DNA of 64,000 nucleotides. Source: Coccinella septempunctata (taxonomy: Eukaryota > Arthropoda > Insecta > Coleoptera > Coccinellidae). A program made the position numbers and the translations under genes. Of this stretch, positions 42,327 to 53,885 are shown in pieces. Each line of letters starts with the position of its first letter. Positions within the stretch are counted from its first letter, which is position 1. The notes beneath the pieces are model-generated. The model searched no databases. It saw only the letters and a list, made by a program, of their open reading frames with translations, and was not told the origin of the DNA. The stretch spans positions 15,818,001 through 15,882,000 of the forward strand of contig NC_058190.1 of assembly GCF_907165205.1 (NCBI RefSeq). Direction: 5' to 3'.

Positions 42327-43300
42327 CATACATATAATTGCGCTCCTAATCTCACCAGAATGAAGAGATCTGAAAAATTGATCCAATTAGTGAAATAATG
42401 AATCAAGAGGATATTTTTTTAAATATTATTCGAAGTCCTCTTCATCAGTTGGGAAATTGTATATAAATTTCGTATTCTTTTCCCAATACAGTTTCGGTGA
42501 GGGCCCTAGCCGTTATTCCCGTTACCATTTACCTTTTTTTTTATTGATTTTGATGAAGCAATTCACGAAGTCGTTTCGATAAAAACGAGAAAACGTTTTC
42601 GAAATATAGTTTTTGGGGCCCTCATACTCAGTTTAGCACCAGAGACCCTTTAGTCCATAATTTTTGCCCCTCTGTGGCAGTTCAAAGATTGTTTTTTATA
42701 TTACAGAATGTCTTGATGCTCATAAAGTGAAAAAAGATACATAACTGCTAACTCTAGAACTCTACCATACATTTACTGTTAATGGCTTAAATGACTATTG
42801 TCTACCCTCAGTAATTGCTCTACTAATAAGAAGAGATTTATCGCCTCCTATGAACTGAAACTAATTGAGACGTTCAAAATGATATATAATACATCTTTGG
42901 AATAGGTTTCAACTGAATACCCAACTAACAGTTCGGATTGAATATAATAACTGATACGTAATATATCTCAATCCATTCAGTTCGTCGCATTGAATTATGC
43001 TTTCTGGTATCATGAAACCTGGATTCACATTCCTGGTTTTTAGCTGAATATATCAGCGAACGTTCGCTCAATTGATTGGAATACGAGAGTGAAGTAGTAA
43101 CTGGAACAAAGTAATTGTGAACGTAACAGGAGATGACATAAGTCTTTTCGTATGGTTATCTATTGAATACTCCGATAATTACTTTTCTGTTCGCATTCAA
43201 TTCATTCGTAGCCGAATATGAAAGCGAATCGAATTACGGACACATCTTTGTGGAAAAATTTATGAAGGTAAAAAAGTAACACTGTCCGTATCGATCAAAA

Positions 43301-43951
43301 TGAACCGGTGTGAAGTTGGCAGACTGTTTGACGGAAATAGTCGAAGGCTCGGACCACTGGCTTTTTTTTTCACAGGAAGAAATGCGGCGGAACACGAATA
43401 CATTTGATATGGTGAAACGGATATTCCGTAAACAAATTGCGGACTACGGAGTGTTCAACCCTTTACATTCGGTTTTTTCTTACAAGAAAAACGGGGATGG
43501 AGCATAGCCAGGTTTTGTACGATGATTAAATAGGATGGAAGGAATATTCTGTAGAAGGATTGTGGACTTCGGATGGGGAAGCGGGGTTGAAACTTCAACC
43601 CTTAACGTTCATAATATTTTTTCACAAGGAAAACGGCGACGGAGCACCGACAAATTTTGTACGATGATTCAGTTTGTGCTCCGTCTCCGTTTATGTTGTG
43701 AAAAAAAAATTATGGATATTAGGGGTTGAACTTACAACCCTGCGTCCCATCCGAAGTCCGCAATTTGTGGACGGAATATACGTTTCACCATATCAAATGC
43801 GTTCATGATCCGCTGCATTTCTTCCTGTAAAAAACACGAAGAATTCCGTCAAATTTGCACGAGAAATCTATTTCCGACCGTGCGCCACTGGTCCGAGCTA
43901 TTTCTGTCAAACAGTCTGTTGGAAACAGCTTGTCAACTTCACACCAGTTCA
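43301..43951. mobile_element. 650-bp palindromic element
   Basis: The left outer end TGAACCGGTGTGAAGTTGGC pairs with the complement of the right outer end, TGAACTGGTGTGAAGTTGAC. Further in, CAGACTGTTTGACGGAAATA pairs with its partner near 43895-43914. Towards the middle CGGAGCACCGACAAATT... and GTGCTCCGTCTCCGT form an inner stem. Open frames here are mirror-image by-products. Confidence 0.75.
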
Positions 43952-44284
43952 ATATGAGAAGCCCAAGACAATGAAGTCGTTGACTTGAATTATATGAGAA
44001 AATTCAAGCATGTGACGAAACCCCTCACCATGAAAAAAAAAAGAAACCTCCAATTATCGAATTATTCGTGCAAACCTTCGTGAAGAAAGTCTACAGTTCT
44101 TTATTCGCCTCGATTAATCTACGGCCTACGACGTTATCACGATCCTAGTCCAAATCGAAATCGTCAATATCGATCATGATTCATGCCCCTTCTAACCTCG
44201 ACTCGAAATAGCTTTGGCACTGCGATCCTGGGTAGATTTTATTTGTTGTCCAAATTCGCATTTCTTCAACCTGTCATATCCTTT

Positions 44285-44337
44285 ATTGAACTATAATTAT
44301 AGTTCAATACTACTCCTTATATTATAATATAAGGAGT
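44285..44337. repeat. two adjacent perfect palindromes
   Basis: 44285-44308 is a perfect 24-bp palindrome (half-site ATTGAACTATAA) and 44312-44337 is a perfect 26-bp palindrome (half-site ACTCCTTATATTA). Three bases separate them. Both could extrude as cruciforms. Confidence 0.9.
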
Positions 44338-44446
44338 GCCTTTTATCAGAAATAAATGCCGGAGATAAGGGTTATCTTCATTTTCATAGTATTTCACTCC
44401 ATGCCAGTTATAAGGTCTCTCCAAATGGAACATAATTATTATTACT

Positions 44447-44671
44447 TCAGCCTTGAGCTTGCACACTCCTCTCCAGGGAAAAATGATTAAATTCTGTTGG
44501 GGCCCTTTTCAGGTTTTCGGGCTCGTGGTGGTGGTTGTGGTCGGGTTCAGGTCGATCCTTGGCCGATTGCATTCCTGATCCACCCGCTCTTCCTGTCGGA
44601 GCAGACGATGTTCCTCTGCATTCCCATTCCCCATGTACTTGCGTACAGTTCTCGCCGTTCCCAGCAGTATA
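44447..44671 (-). CDS. candidate exon of an unidentified host gene
   Basis: The minus strand has an open frame ending at a stop at 44447-44449 and beginning just after a splice-acceptor-like TTTCTCCCAGCAG (complement of about 44672-44684). The segment is clearly GC-richer than the surroundings and uses G/C at many third positions. It reads YTAGNGENCTQVHGEWECRG, then a Gly/Ser/Pro-rich stretch, PEPDHNHHHEPENLKRAPTE and FNHFSLERSVQAQG. I do not recognise the protein. It could be a terminal coding exon, a captured fragment in a transposon, or chance. A perfect 22-bp palindrome (44659-44680) overlaps the proposed acceptor. Confidence 0.25.
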   Translation of the reverse strand, partial: YTAGNGENCTQVHGEWECRGTSSAPTGRAGGSGMQSAKDRPEPDHNHHHEPENLKRAPTEFNHFSLERSVQAQG

Positions 44672-44919
44672 CTGCTGGGAGAAAGCGGTATATCGGGTGT
44701 CCCAAGGTGAGTGGCCTATTAGATTATTATGGAAACTATTGATGGTAAAAATTTCAAATTCTGTGGATCGATATTTGGCCATGTAAGGTACATTTCCAAA
44801 ATAATTTCACATTTCCAATGTTGCAGGATGTACGACGATTTGGCAACAACTTTGTTATTTTAAATGTGACATCCGGTATTTCCGTTTTTTTATGATACTC
44901 CATAAAATATTAAATCTAT

Positions 44920-45837
44920 GGCTGTGACTAGAGTCCCGACTCGGGATCTGTGTCGAGTCCCGACTGACGAAATGAAATGACTCAATTATCAAACAAGTCT
45001 CTTGGCCTTACTCGGGATCCTTGTCCAGTCCCGACATTGTCAAAGAGTTTTGAGGTTATGTTCGCGAAACGTATAGGTAATATTATTTATGAATATATAG
45101 TTGCGACAAAATTGAAGGAGTGATTCCTTATGAAAAAAATAGTGTGGGCTTTTTCTAAATCAAGATTGAGAAGACAGGAGAAAATACTATATTGGAATTT
45201 TAGAATGGAAGGAGCAGCAAAGTATGCAATTCTAACTGGTGAGAAAGTTTAGAATTGCTTAGTGTAAATTGATCCAGAAGAATTGCCAGACGTAATTTTT
45301 TGATTCAGAAGTGAACCTCTCCCTTACGGCCTTTCTTGACTGAAAAAATGTGATCGAGAAAGGAAGCTTCCAAATATATTTGTGAAATGTATGATATTTT
45401 ATACGAAATAACGATACAATGCTTTGGCACCTCAATAAAATGTATTTTAATTTGAAGAGTATGAAAATTTAGCCAAAATGGTAAAAGGCAGTTGTTCTGT
45501 TTAAAATGTTTACCTTAGATGTTTCATTTCAAGATTGCTCTTTTTTCTATTTATAAATGTTGATTCAAAAATAAAATATATTATAACAACATATTTATAT
45601 TTATAGCAACTCATATTTACATGCCCGATTGAAATATGAATCATTGTTTCTATTTGACTGGAAATAGGCTAATGATTTGTATTAAAAATTGAGATTTTCG
45701 CTACTTCTTTCATTGCTTTATAATTTCGAAGCATCAGTTCAGTGCGTCGTTGAATTCGGGACCGAATATCAGTCCCGAATTTGATGACGTCACTCGGGAC
45801 TGGACACGAGTCCCGAGTCGGGACTCTAGTTAGAGCC
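44920..45837. mobile_element. 918-bp element with 9-bp TSD, nested in a palindrome arm
   Basis: The TIRs GGCTGTGACTAGAGTCCCGA and GGCTCTAACTAGAGTCCCGA (complement of the right end) continue with CTCGGGA. The 9-bp TSD TAAATCTAT lies at 44911-44919 and 45838-45846. The interrupted sequence is preserved in the opposite arm of the host element near 46410, confirming the borders. CGGGAC-type words recur inside both ends. A 9-bp TSD and GG start fit Mutator-like or Merlin elements; I cannot separate them. It has no coding sequence. Confidence 0.88.
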
Positions 45838-46041
45838 TAAATCTATTCACTCTTACTTTTTCCTACCTATCTTTAACGGTTTTCGAGTTATTAATTATTT
45901 TTCGGAATTTCAGATCAAACTGGTGTGTTACGAAAATGAATCTAGTTCGCTAAATATTTATATTAGTTCACAAATTCAGCAAGTCATTAGATATTGACCT
46001 GATCTATGTCACTGCTTTTGAATTAGAGTTGTCAGTTATAC

Positions 46042-46241
46042 ACAGGATGGACTAAAAAAAATCATCATTTGCCAAGTTACAAAATCGTAAAAAAGTCTGT
46101 TTTTTCAAATTAGACACCTATGTATTTTTCAATTTTTGGAATCAGTACAACACACTCTACAATTTTTCTATTCACGTCCCTATACCTATCTCAACTGGAT
46201 TTCGAGTTATATGCGTTTATTAGATTTTTGGTCCATCCTGT
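46042..46241. repeat. small inverted-repeat element in the loop
   Basis: ACAGGATGGACTAAAAA on the left and TTTTTGGTCCATCCTGT on the right face each other 200 bp apart inside the loop of the 44693-46612 element. Confidence 0.55.
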
Positions 46242-46882
46242 CCATAGATCAGATCAATATCTAATGAATTGCTAAATTTCTGACTTAAATCTCAAATATT
46301 GAGCGAACTAGAGTCATTTTCGTAACACGCCAATTTGATCTAAAATTTCGAAAAATAATTAATAACTCGAAAACCGTTAAAGACAGGTATGAAAAAGTAA
46401 TAGTTTATAGATTTAATATTTTATGGAGTATCATAAAAAAATAGAAATACCGGATGTACCATTAAAAATAACAAAGATGTTGCCAAATCGTCGTACATCG
46501 GGCAACACTGGAAATGTGAATTATTTTGAAAATATACTTTGCATGGCCAAATATTTTTACCATCAATAGTTTCCATAATAATCTAATAGGCCACTCACCT
46601 TGGGACACCCGATATAAATATACCACTTTCTGAATGACTCTATAAATTATTATTATATGATGAGAGGGGAGGCTAGACCCTAAAATAATAATAATTTAAA
46701 AATATTACAACTGGTTATTGTGAGTAAGATATATGCCATCGCGGAATTTTTTATAGAATTTTTCTAGCTCTACAAAATTTAACTTGATCATTCTCCCCTA
46801 TCTCTTATAGTTCACCCATCGTCGGCCATAAAAAATCGAAATCAACAGCTACATTGATGAGTCGTTTATGAGTTATCGATAA

Positions 46883-47284
46883 GGCGCGGTTCTCACTGGA
46901 GCGATACGATAAGCGATGCAACATGAGCAATGTTTTATCGCCCGATGCAACTTTTATCTTCGCAACACTCCAGTGCACACTGAAGCGATACGATAGCCAA
47001 ATCAAGCGCTAAATTGTCAATCAATTACGAAATTCTATGCTACTTTTTCCGATTTGATTCTCAATCACCTTTCTGTCGCTGAAGCGACCCGGCAGCTGTG
47101 TCGCCCAAACCGACGCGATTTCGATATTTATCGGTGTAGTATCGCGATCGCTTCAGTGTGCACTGAATTAGTTGCTTCCATTACATTTGCACGGCTATAA
47201 AAGATCGGTGTCGAATCAGGGTCGGGTTGCTTATCGAATCACCTGTCGCATCGTTTATCGTATCGCTCCAGTGAGAACCGCGCC
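46883..47284. mobile_element. 402-bp MITE with TAA target duplication (PIF/Harbinger-like)
   Basis: The TIRs GGCGCGGTTCTCACTGGAGC on both ends continue for about 35 bp (CGATACGATAAGCGATGC against CGATACGATAAACGATGC). TAA flanks at 46880-46882 and 47285-47287. A 3-bp TWA duplication and a GG start are typical of PIF/Harbinger. Inside, AGTGCACACTGAAGCGAT-type words recur inverted around 46970 and 47150. Confidence 0.82.
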
Positions 47285-47690
47285 TAATACTTGTCATCTC
47301 CTACATATGTAATAATTTCGGATAATATTATATCTTCCTGAATTGTAGCCTGTGTCATATTCTGCTGAATAAGCCATATCAGTGTAAAGTTTGATTGAAA
47401 TTCATCCATAATTGTATTTATTTCGAATGCTCATTCATTTGTTCTGAATTTCAGTATTTCTTCAGATCTAACATACGGTAGCCAGACGCTAGATATGAGG
47501 CGTAATCAAATTAAATAACACGATGTGATCCGAATACGGTATATTGGACGCTCGATGAAAAAATGCACCCCGCATAAACAGACAAAAAATTTGAAAAGTT
47601 TCAATTAGGTTTAGATAATTTGTAATACCCCAAATTACAGACACTCCAAGTTTATTTATTGGTATAGATAGCGTCATCTGTATTTTTTCT

Positions 47691-48752
47691 TCAGCACCGC
47701 GCCTTCACAGCCAGCCCTCCAGTGCTCCTAGCAGTAAGAACAACAGATGTATCGTCAACGTACTGAGTGACAAATTCATATTCTCTCAGGTAATTAACAA
47801 TGTCTTCCACACCCAGATCGAACAAAGCAGGACCCAGAGTATCACCTTGAGCCACACCAGACAATGGTGTCCTCAGGCCAGACAAAATCTCCAAACCGTC
47901 CTCACAAAGTCTGTCCATCTATGTCCATTCGCTGTTTTACTATTCATTACATCTTTCAAATTTATATTCAAGTCATCAGTGATAATTGTCTTAGAATTTA
48001 TACGCATTAAAAGGTTCTCAATTGCAAAATAGTCAGTACTAGAGTCCGGTGATCTATAAAGACACAGGATCTTATATCTCACAGAGCAAAAGTCAATATT
48101 CACAGCCTTCGACTTCAAGTCGTTCAAGCTTTCTCTTCTCAGAATTCGCATGTTGAGATTTAGCAGTCTGAGATATTGGACACCAGAGATCCGGCTACTC
48201 CTATGATGCTCGACCATGAAAAAACCTGAATCTTCTTACAACAACTCCATTTGGCCAAATATGTAGCTTGTTCAGATCCTCTAATATATCAATTTCAACA
48301 CTGACCTTGAGGGAAATACTCTGCGCGTCGTTTCTCTTTGGTAAAGCCTGCACCCTGAACGACCCCCCAGGGAATCTTGTGACCAAATGAGTCCTAATTT
48401 TATCGAGATCGGTACCTGGATCCACACGTCCAACATGAAGACATGCCCGCCTTACTGCACCCTAAAATGTCTGCCCTAGATCACGTGAGCTGCCGTGGAT
48501 TTTGTCCCCTGAGACTGGAGTAGACCTAAAACCAGGGGACGAAATCACAGGGAATAAAGCCTCTTCACCTGTCACTTTGAAATTCCGCTGTGTTCTCTTC
48601 GGATTTTCTAACGAACCGGCAACATCGCATGATTCAACCTTTATTGAACCCAGATTATTTTGATTATCCTTTTTCAAAAGATCAATTATGAACTTCTGGT
48701 TATTTATGGTTCTTTCAAGTTCCCTGTCTCTCCAATGCCTTCCGCTCAGCAT
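47691..48752 (-). pseudogene. LINE fossil: ORF1 C-terminus, endonuclease and RT pieces
   Basis: Read on the minus strand. 48752-48462 holds an ORF1-like coiled-coil start (NQKFIIDLLKKDNQNNLG). 48425-48201 reads VTRFPGGSFRVQALPKRNDA, SISLKVSVEI and LHIWPNGVVVRRF, the C-terminal domain of LINE ORF1 proteins. 48217-47873 contains YKILCLYRSPDSSTDYFAIE and TIITDDLNINL (endonuclease). 47918-47691 contains SGVAQGDTLGPALF and QYVDDTSVV (RT). Large deletions and frame changes separate the parts, and the RT piece may come from a different LINE family. Confidence 0.65.
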
Positions 48753-49321
48753 TCGTTATTTTCAATGAACATTTCAGTTGGTCGTTCGCTTGTTATTTGG
48801 TTCAATAGCAAACTGACTCTCCTCAAATTAATATCCTTAGATTGTCACTTGCATCAACTCTATCTGGATCATTTTTGTAATGATTATATCAATCAAAACA
48901 TACTTATTTAGCTTACTCAACTCGGCTCCCATACTTGCGTGTTTGCACTAAAGACGTCAAGAAAAGATCATTAAAACGATTACAAAACTCTTGCTAGTTT
49001 TTGTCGCAAACTCCCGGAAACAAGGAAATATTCGGAAGAAAGTTGTGTTGTTGAGAAAAATGATCCGAAATGGAATGTCGCAGTGAAAATGAAGAACAAG
49101 AAGAGGAACAGCGTCATACTCGATACATTCGCTCCAAAGAATGGGTTGGTCGTTTGTGCACTTGGCCTTTATGTTTCCCGGATCTGAATCCGTTAAATTT
49201 TTTACATTTTGTACATTCTTAAACTATTTACTCAAAAAATAATCAAGAGAGAAAAAATAATTGATGATAAATTTGATTGCTTTCATATTCGATTCACTGA
49301 TTGAGGGCAGTAATTAGAGTT
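48753..49321. other. unassigned interval
   Basis: No recognisable gene or repeat border. Confidence 0.4.
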
Positions 49322-50245
49322 TCATTATCTATATAATAAGAATTATAAAAATTAATTCAGATGCATACCACCCGTTGACATGAATATCAACAAGTGTTAC
49401 GCAACATGGCTTTTTCTCCGATGGAGAACGTTTGGAATTGATGGACCCTTATTCAATACTGGCAAGCGCTACTGAGTACTATCCATTAACACAGCGACTA
49501 CTGAGTACTAAACAGCTACACATTCGATCAACAGACTTGTAACGAACTGAGAGGTTTGGAAACACGTTCAGATCACGGCAGGAATGATGCCATCGGTAGC
49601 CAATGTGACGATGGCAAATTGGCTAGTTCAATTCATATCGTAACAATTGTTGATATTCATGCCAACGGGTGGTATGCTTCTGAATTAATTCTTATTATTG
49701 TATTCATTGCCTCACTGTTTAGGCGTGATCCCTTCTCATGTTATTACCGATGCCATCATTTCTGCCGTGATCTGAACGTGTTCCCAAACCTCGCAGTTCG
49801 TTACACGTCTGTTGTTCGCAAAGTGAATCGGCGTACTGAATTAGAGGGAATATGGGACATATGCCTGGTGTCTTCGTCTGGGTTTCTATCTGGAGGGGAT
49901 TGAATCGGACATTGTTTCATACTGGGTGGAGCTCTGTGTAACTGTATAGTACTCAGTAGTCGCTGTGTTATTGGATAGTACTCAGTAGCGCTTGCCAGTA
50001 TTGAATAAGGGCCCCTCAATTCCAAACGTTCTCCATCGGAGAAAATACTATGTTGCTCTGACGAGGTCAAATGAGACCGAAATCATGGTCAGCTTTTCTT
50101 CGATGGAGCTTACTCCTTTTGGAGCCCTGAGGATGGCAATACGGCTAGTCCAATTCAGATCGTAACACTTGTTGATATTCATCTGAATTAATTCTTATTA
50201 TTGTATTGATTGCCTCACTGTTTAGGCGTGATCCTTCCTCATGTT
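49322..50245. repeat. complex inverted and direct repeat block
   Basis: 49400-49530 (GGAGAACGTTTGGAATTGAT, CTACTGAGTACTATCC) is inverted at about 49925-50060. 49545-49600 is inverted at about 49747-49805 (AACACGTTCAGATCACGGCA). 49637-49745 is repeated directly at about 50161-50250 (TGTTGATATTCAT, CTCACTGTTTAGGCGTGATC). It looks like an inverted duplication that later gained a copy of one segment. Open frames here follow from the repeats. Confidence 0.7.
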
Positions 50246-52295
50246 ATTATCTATATACATATACATTTTTTGAGTAGTTGGTCATTCAGGTTTGTCACTT
50301 TTGTTAGGTCGTTTCGTTTGTATAGGAAGTGTAGCACTTTTCTACACTTGGTTTGATTACCTACACACGATTTTAGTAACCGTTTGCTGATTGTAGGTAT
50401 TTACACAAGTGTAGAGCAGGTGTTGTTTATCTATACCTAGTCAAAACTAGGTGTAATATTAGTGTTCTGTGGTGTGAATTCCAAACTTGACGTAAATCTC
50501 ACGGACGTCACAGTAATTTACTTCAAAATGGATACGATTAAATTTAATTTCGTCACTTTACAAGAGGATGAAAAAGTAACGAACCAAATCAGCTGCAGAA
50601 TGATTGTTATGAAAATGTGTCATTTGTATCTTGAATATGTTTTTGATTTATCATCAACACTGACTTTATTGAACCGAACACAAGCTTATTAGATGAAGAC
50701 AATAATCACTTTTTTTTATAGGTAACTAATGTACGGAATAGCCGCCTTAGAAAATTCTGATCTTCCAGACTGGTAAGTGTAATAGGACGTAGGTTCATAT
50801 AATTTTAAATAGAACTCTTATAACCGTCAAGTTTCATACAAACATATTATATACTGAGTTATCTTGAAACTGATCCTTGTTTCAACAGGAGGTAGAACCA
50901 AAGATTTCAACAAAACTTCCAAGATGACGAAGTTCCAAAAATCATCAATAAAAAACAGATCCTTATATGACCACTTTTTGTGTGTGCTATGCATTATTAA
51001 AACGCCACCAGAAACAGGTGAAATCTAGAGATTTCCATCTCGTGATGGAAGAATCAATCGTAAATGTGAAATGGTTTCCTTTAGAATGTCTAACCAATCT
51101 TGTTTCTACTGGAAATACTAGTTATTGGCAATTTAGAATGTCCGTATTATTCCCATTGTCTGAAAACTTTGCAAATACTTCATTTTCCTATTAAAAAAGA
51201 TTTAACAATGAGGTGTCAGTAACAATTGAAAATGTGGTCAAAAAGTCACGAAAAAAATTGTTGTAAATGATTCCAATAAATTGTTGAAAGTACACATCCT
51301 GTTTGACGTCTGCTCGTCGTATTCGACGTAAAAATGGGTTTGAAATACGATAGAAGTAATATGGCTCTCAGTACGTATATAGAATTTTAGAATGAACCGG
51401 TTCAATACCATGTGTCAATTCTGCTACTCTGTTCACCTTTCTTTCACCATGCACAGATTTTTTTAAATATTGCCCGAGCGTGAATTGGGTTGCCTGACTC
51501 CGGTTTTTCAGGCGTTTTTTGACCCAGTTGCGAGCGACACTTTACGGACAGGAAACAAAACTCTTCGACGGTCAGTCACGACAATAACAATATCATCGTC
51601 GGACGCTTCGAAAGTTTTTCCCTAAAACCCAGAGCCATCCTCTGTAATATCACAGCATTTATTGCACCATTTATCATCTCTTTTGAAATCCACTATTGGT
51701 TAAACCAGAGTGATACTGAGCAACTTTGTGTGCAGAGCCTTGTGTCGTGTATATCAGCGAATAGATAACCACGAAGCCGGTACAGAAGGAAGGTTAGTCC
51801 CTGTTTTCCTTCCCTTTGGAATCCCCTTTCTGCTACCAGACCAGTGTAGAATCGCCAGGTTTCTTCTTAAGCCCGTTGGGGTAAGTAATTGCATTTTCAC
51901 CCGTTCAGTTGCTCAATATCCGCAATAATTATCATCTTGAATAGATCGCAAACTCTTTGAGATCAATTAGATATCAATCCCAAATATATTTTTCGTTCAT
52001 AATGGTGAGGCTTAATTCAGTAACAACGATATTCTCCTTCTGTTCACGAGAGTTACATATTCAATAACTGTCAAGCGAATTGTTTCGAAGGAAATGAAGA
52101 AAATCTTTCCCAGACATTCGTGTTGGCAAAAAAGTTACCTAATAAGCATTCCGCAGAGGACTTGATTTCATGGAAAATATTTCAGTGGAGAATTTTGTAT
52201 AAATAAGGACCACAAAGTATGTCGGGGATTGCGTTAGGTAGGTATCGGCGTATTGTCCTTGATCGATAACTGAGCCGTTTTAACTTATGCAGAAC
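50246..52295. other. unassigned interval
   Basis: Contains GTGTAG-rich sequence near 50325-50450 and short frames at 50528-50692 and 50967-51194 that I do not recognise. No transposon ends paired. Confidence 0.4.
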
Positions 52296-53072
52296 AAAAA
52301 TGCCTGAAAGGCCTACAATTCTACACAAATAGTCTAGTTTCTTGGCTTCACAAATGGCGACTTCAACCTAATCCAAGCAAATCAAAACTGATAATATTCA
52401 ATCATAAGATACGTGCAAATTCACCAACAATCCAGATTGAAAACAACATCATATCACCATCTCCATCAATAAAATACCTAGGCATACAAGTAGACAACAA
52501 GGCCAATATGAAATTGAATTCCAACATAGCCAAAAAAAAAAACAATATCAAGAGCTAAACATTTCAGATGCCTCACATATAACGACCAAGGAATAAGTTT
52601 GCAAAATTCCATCAAAATCTACAAAACCATCTGTAGACCAATTTTAGAATACGGACATCCACTATATACAAACGTTGCGGACTCGGTACTGAGAAATATA
52701 GACGTAGGAGAAAGATCAGCACTAAGAATTATAACTCGACTGAGACACCCACTTAATAAACTCCACAACCCATCAAATGAACTCTGATATGAAAAAACCA
52801 ACATACAGCCAATCAAGGAAAGACTAGAGAAACTGAATAGAAGATTTTCACAAAGATTGAAAGAAATAGAGGATGTCGAAATCATGTTCCACAAGGACCC
52901 CCCGGTAACTAACCCACACAGAAAATTTCCAACTCGAAGTGTGATGGACAGACTATCTGAGCTGCAGTGAAAAAACTGAAATAGAATGAATTTTTTTTTG
53001 TATTCGTGTAATTCACTAGGTTGAAGGACTTCGGTCGATGGCCATTAAAGAACAGTTATTATTATTATTAAC
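52296..53072 (+). pseudogene. LINE 3' end: RT thumb, C-terminus and 3' UTR
   Basis: It reads SLVSWLHKWRLQPNPSKSKL, SIKYLGIQVDNKANMKLN, then across frame changes IYKTICRPILEYGHPLYTNV and RITTRLRHPLNK-like sequence to the C-terminal PHRKFPTRSVMDRLSELQ and a stop near 52969. The 3' UTR ends with AAGAACAG and (TTA)n at about 53055-53070 rather than poly(A). Ends made of short tandem repeats are typical of several LINE clades. The catalytic box lies upstream and is gone. Confidence 0.78.
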
Positions 53073-53172
53073 TTATGCAGCAGAAATGTTAAGTAATGAG
53101 AACTGTGACATCATTCGAAACCACTAAAATGCACCATTAATGAAAATGTGCAGTTAGGTACAGGGTAAAGTT

Positions 53173-53369
53173 GCTCCTCGATTGGACCACCCTCTGTTCG
53201 GGCTGTTCTGAAGTCTACGTCATCGCTAGTCTTTGATAACATAACCACCACAGTTTTCACTGCCACTTCAAAAATGAAGTGTTGTTAATAACGAATTGAA
53301 AACAATTCGTTATTAAAAACTAGCAGATATCGTAGACCTCAGAACATATGGTGGTCCAATCGGGGAGAA
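53173..53369. repeat. 197-bp inverted repeat with a perfect inner hairpin
   Basis: CTCCTCGATTGGACCACC on the left faces GGTGGTCCAATCGGGGAG on the right. The centre is a perfect 13-bp stem, TTAATAACGAATT, with a 6-nt loop at 53285-53316. Confidence 0.75.
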
Positions 53370-53456
53370 GGTTCGATACCGGCTTGGAACATAGGAATAG
53401 AGAATAAACGTTTGTTGTTATACGTAGACTGAAGTGAGATAGTTGCTTAGTATCGC

Positions 53457-53625
53457 CAAGGGCGGATTTAGGGGGGGGGCACGGGGGCACGTGCGGATGG
53501 ATCTTTCTATACATACTTGAACTTTTTAAAATAAAAGTGAAGTTCATTTCTCACAGTTACTGTTGATTTTTTTGCTCGTCTGTCCGTTGTGCCCCCCCCA
53601 GAAAAAAATCCTGGATCCGCCCTTG
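53457..53625. mobile_element. 169-bp hAT-type MITE with 8-bp TSD
   Basis: The TIRs CAAGGGCGGATTTAGG and CAAGGGCGGATCCAGG (complement of the right end) are flanked by an exact 8-bp TSD, AGTATCGC, at 53449-53456 and 53626-53633. It carries a run of nine G near the left end and eight C near the right. No coding sequence. Confidence 0.9.
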
Positions 53626-53885
53626 AGTATCGCCAATCACAATTGAGAAAGTTGACACTCAGTTGTCACCTCAATTTTCGATGTAAAAAAATACGAAAGT
53701 ATTGAAATCAATCCATGCACCGCAACTGCCTTAGTATCGCTCTAGACAGAGAAATATTGAATGTGTGAACAATAAATGCATCTTCTAAAACTTTTAAGGG
53801 TTTTCACTCCCAGACTCTGACAGTAAATCAATTCAAAAATTGGAATAATTCTGATTTTATCCTGACAGATTAGTACTATTATTTA

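Larger units (their letters stand above)
40749..43300. other. unassigned interval with small repeats
   Basis: Apart from the MITE at 41236-41351 and the microsatellite at 42307-42326, I see nothing I can name. A weak inverted pair GGTCCGTAA / TTACGGACT occurs near 41388 and 41471. Confidence 0.4.
44693..46612. mobile_element. TA-flanked palindromic element carrying a nested insertion
   Basis: The ends TCGGGTGTCCCAAGGTGAGT on the left and the same sequence as the complement of 46612 are flanked by TA (44691-44692 and 46613-46614). The left arm (44693-44919, resuming at 45847 to about 46020) pairs with about 46240-46612. Without the nested element it would be about 993 bp. The loop contains another small inverted pair (46042-46241). 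No transposase. Confidence 0.88.
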
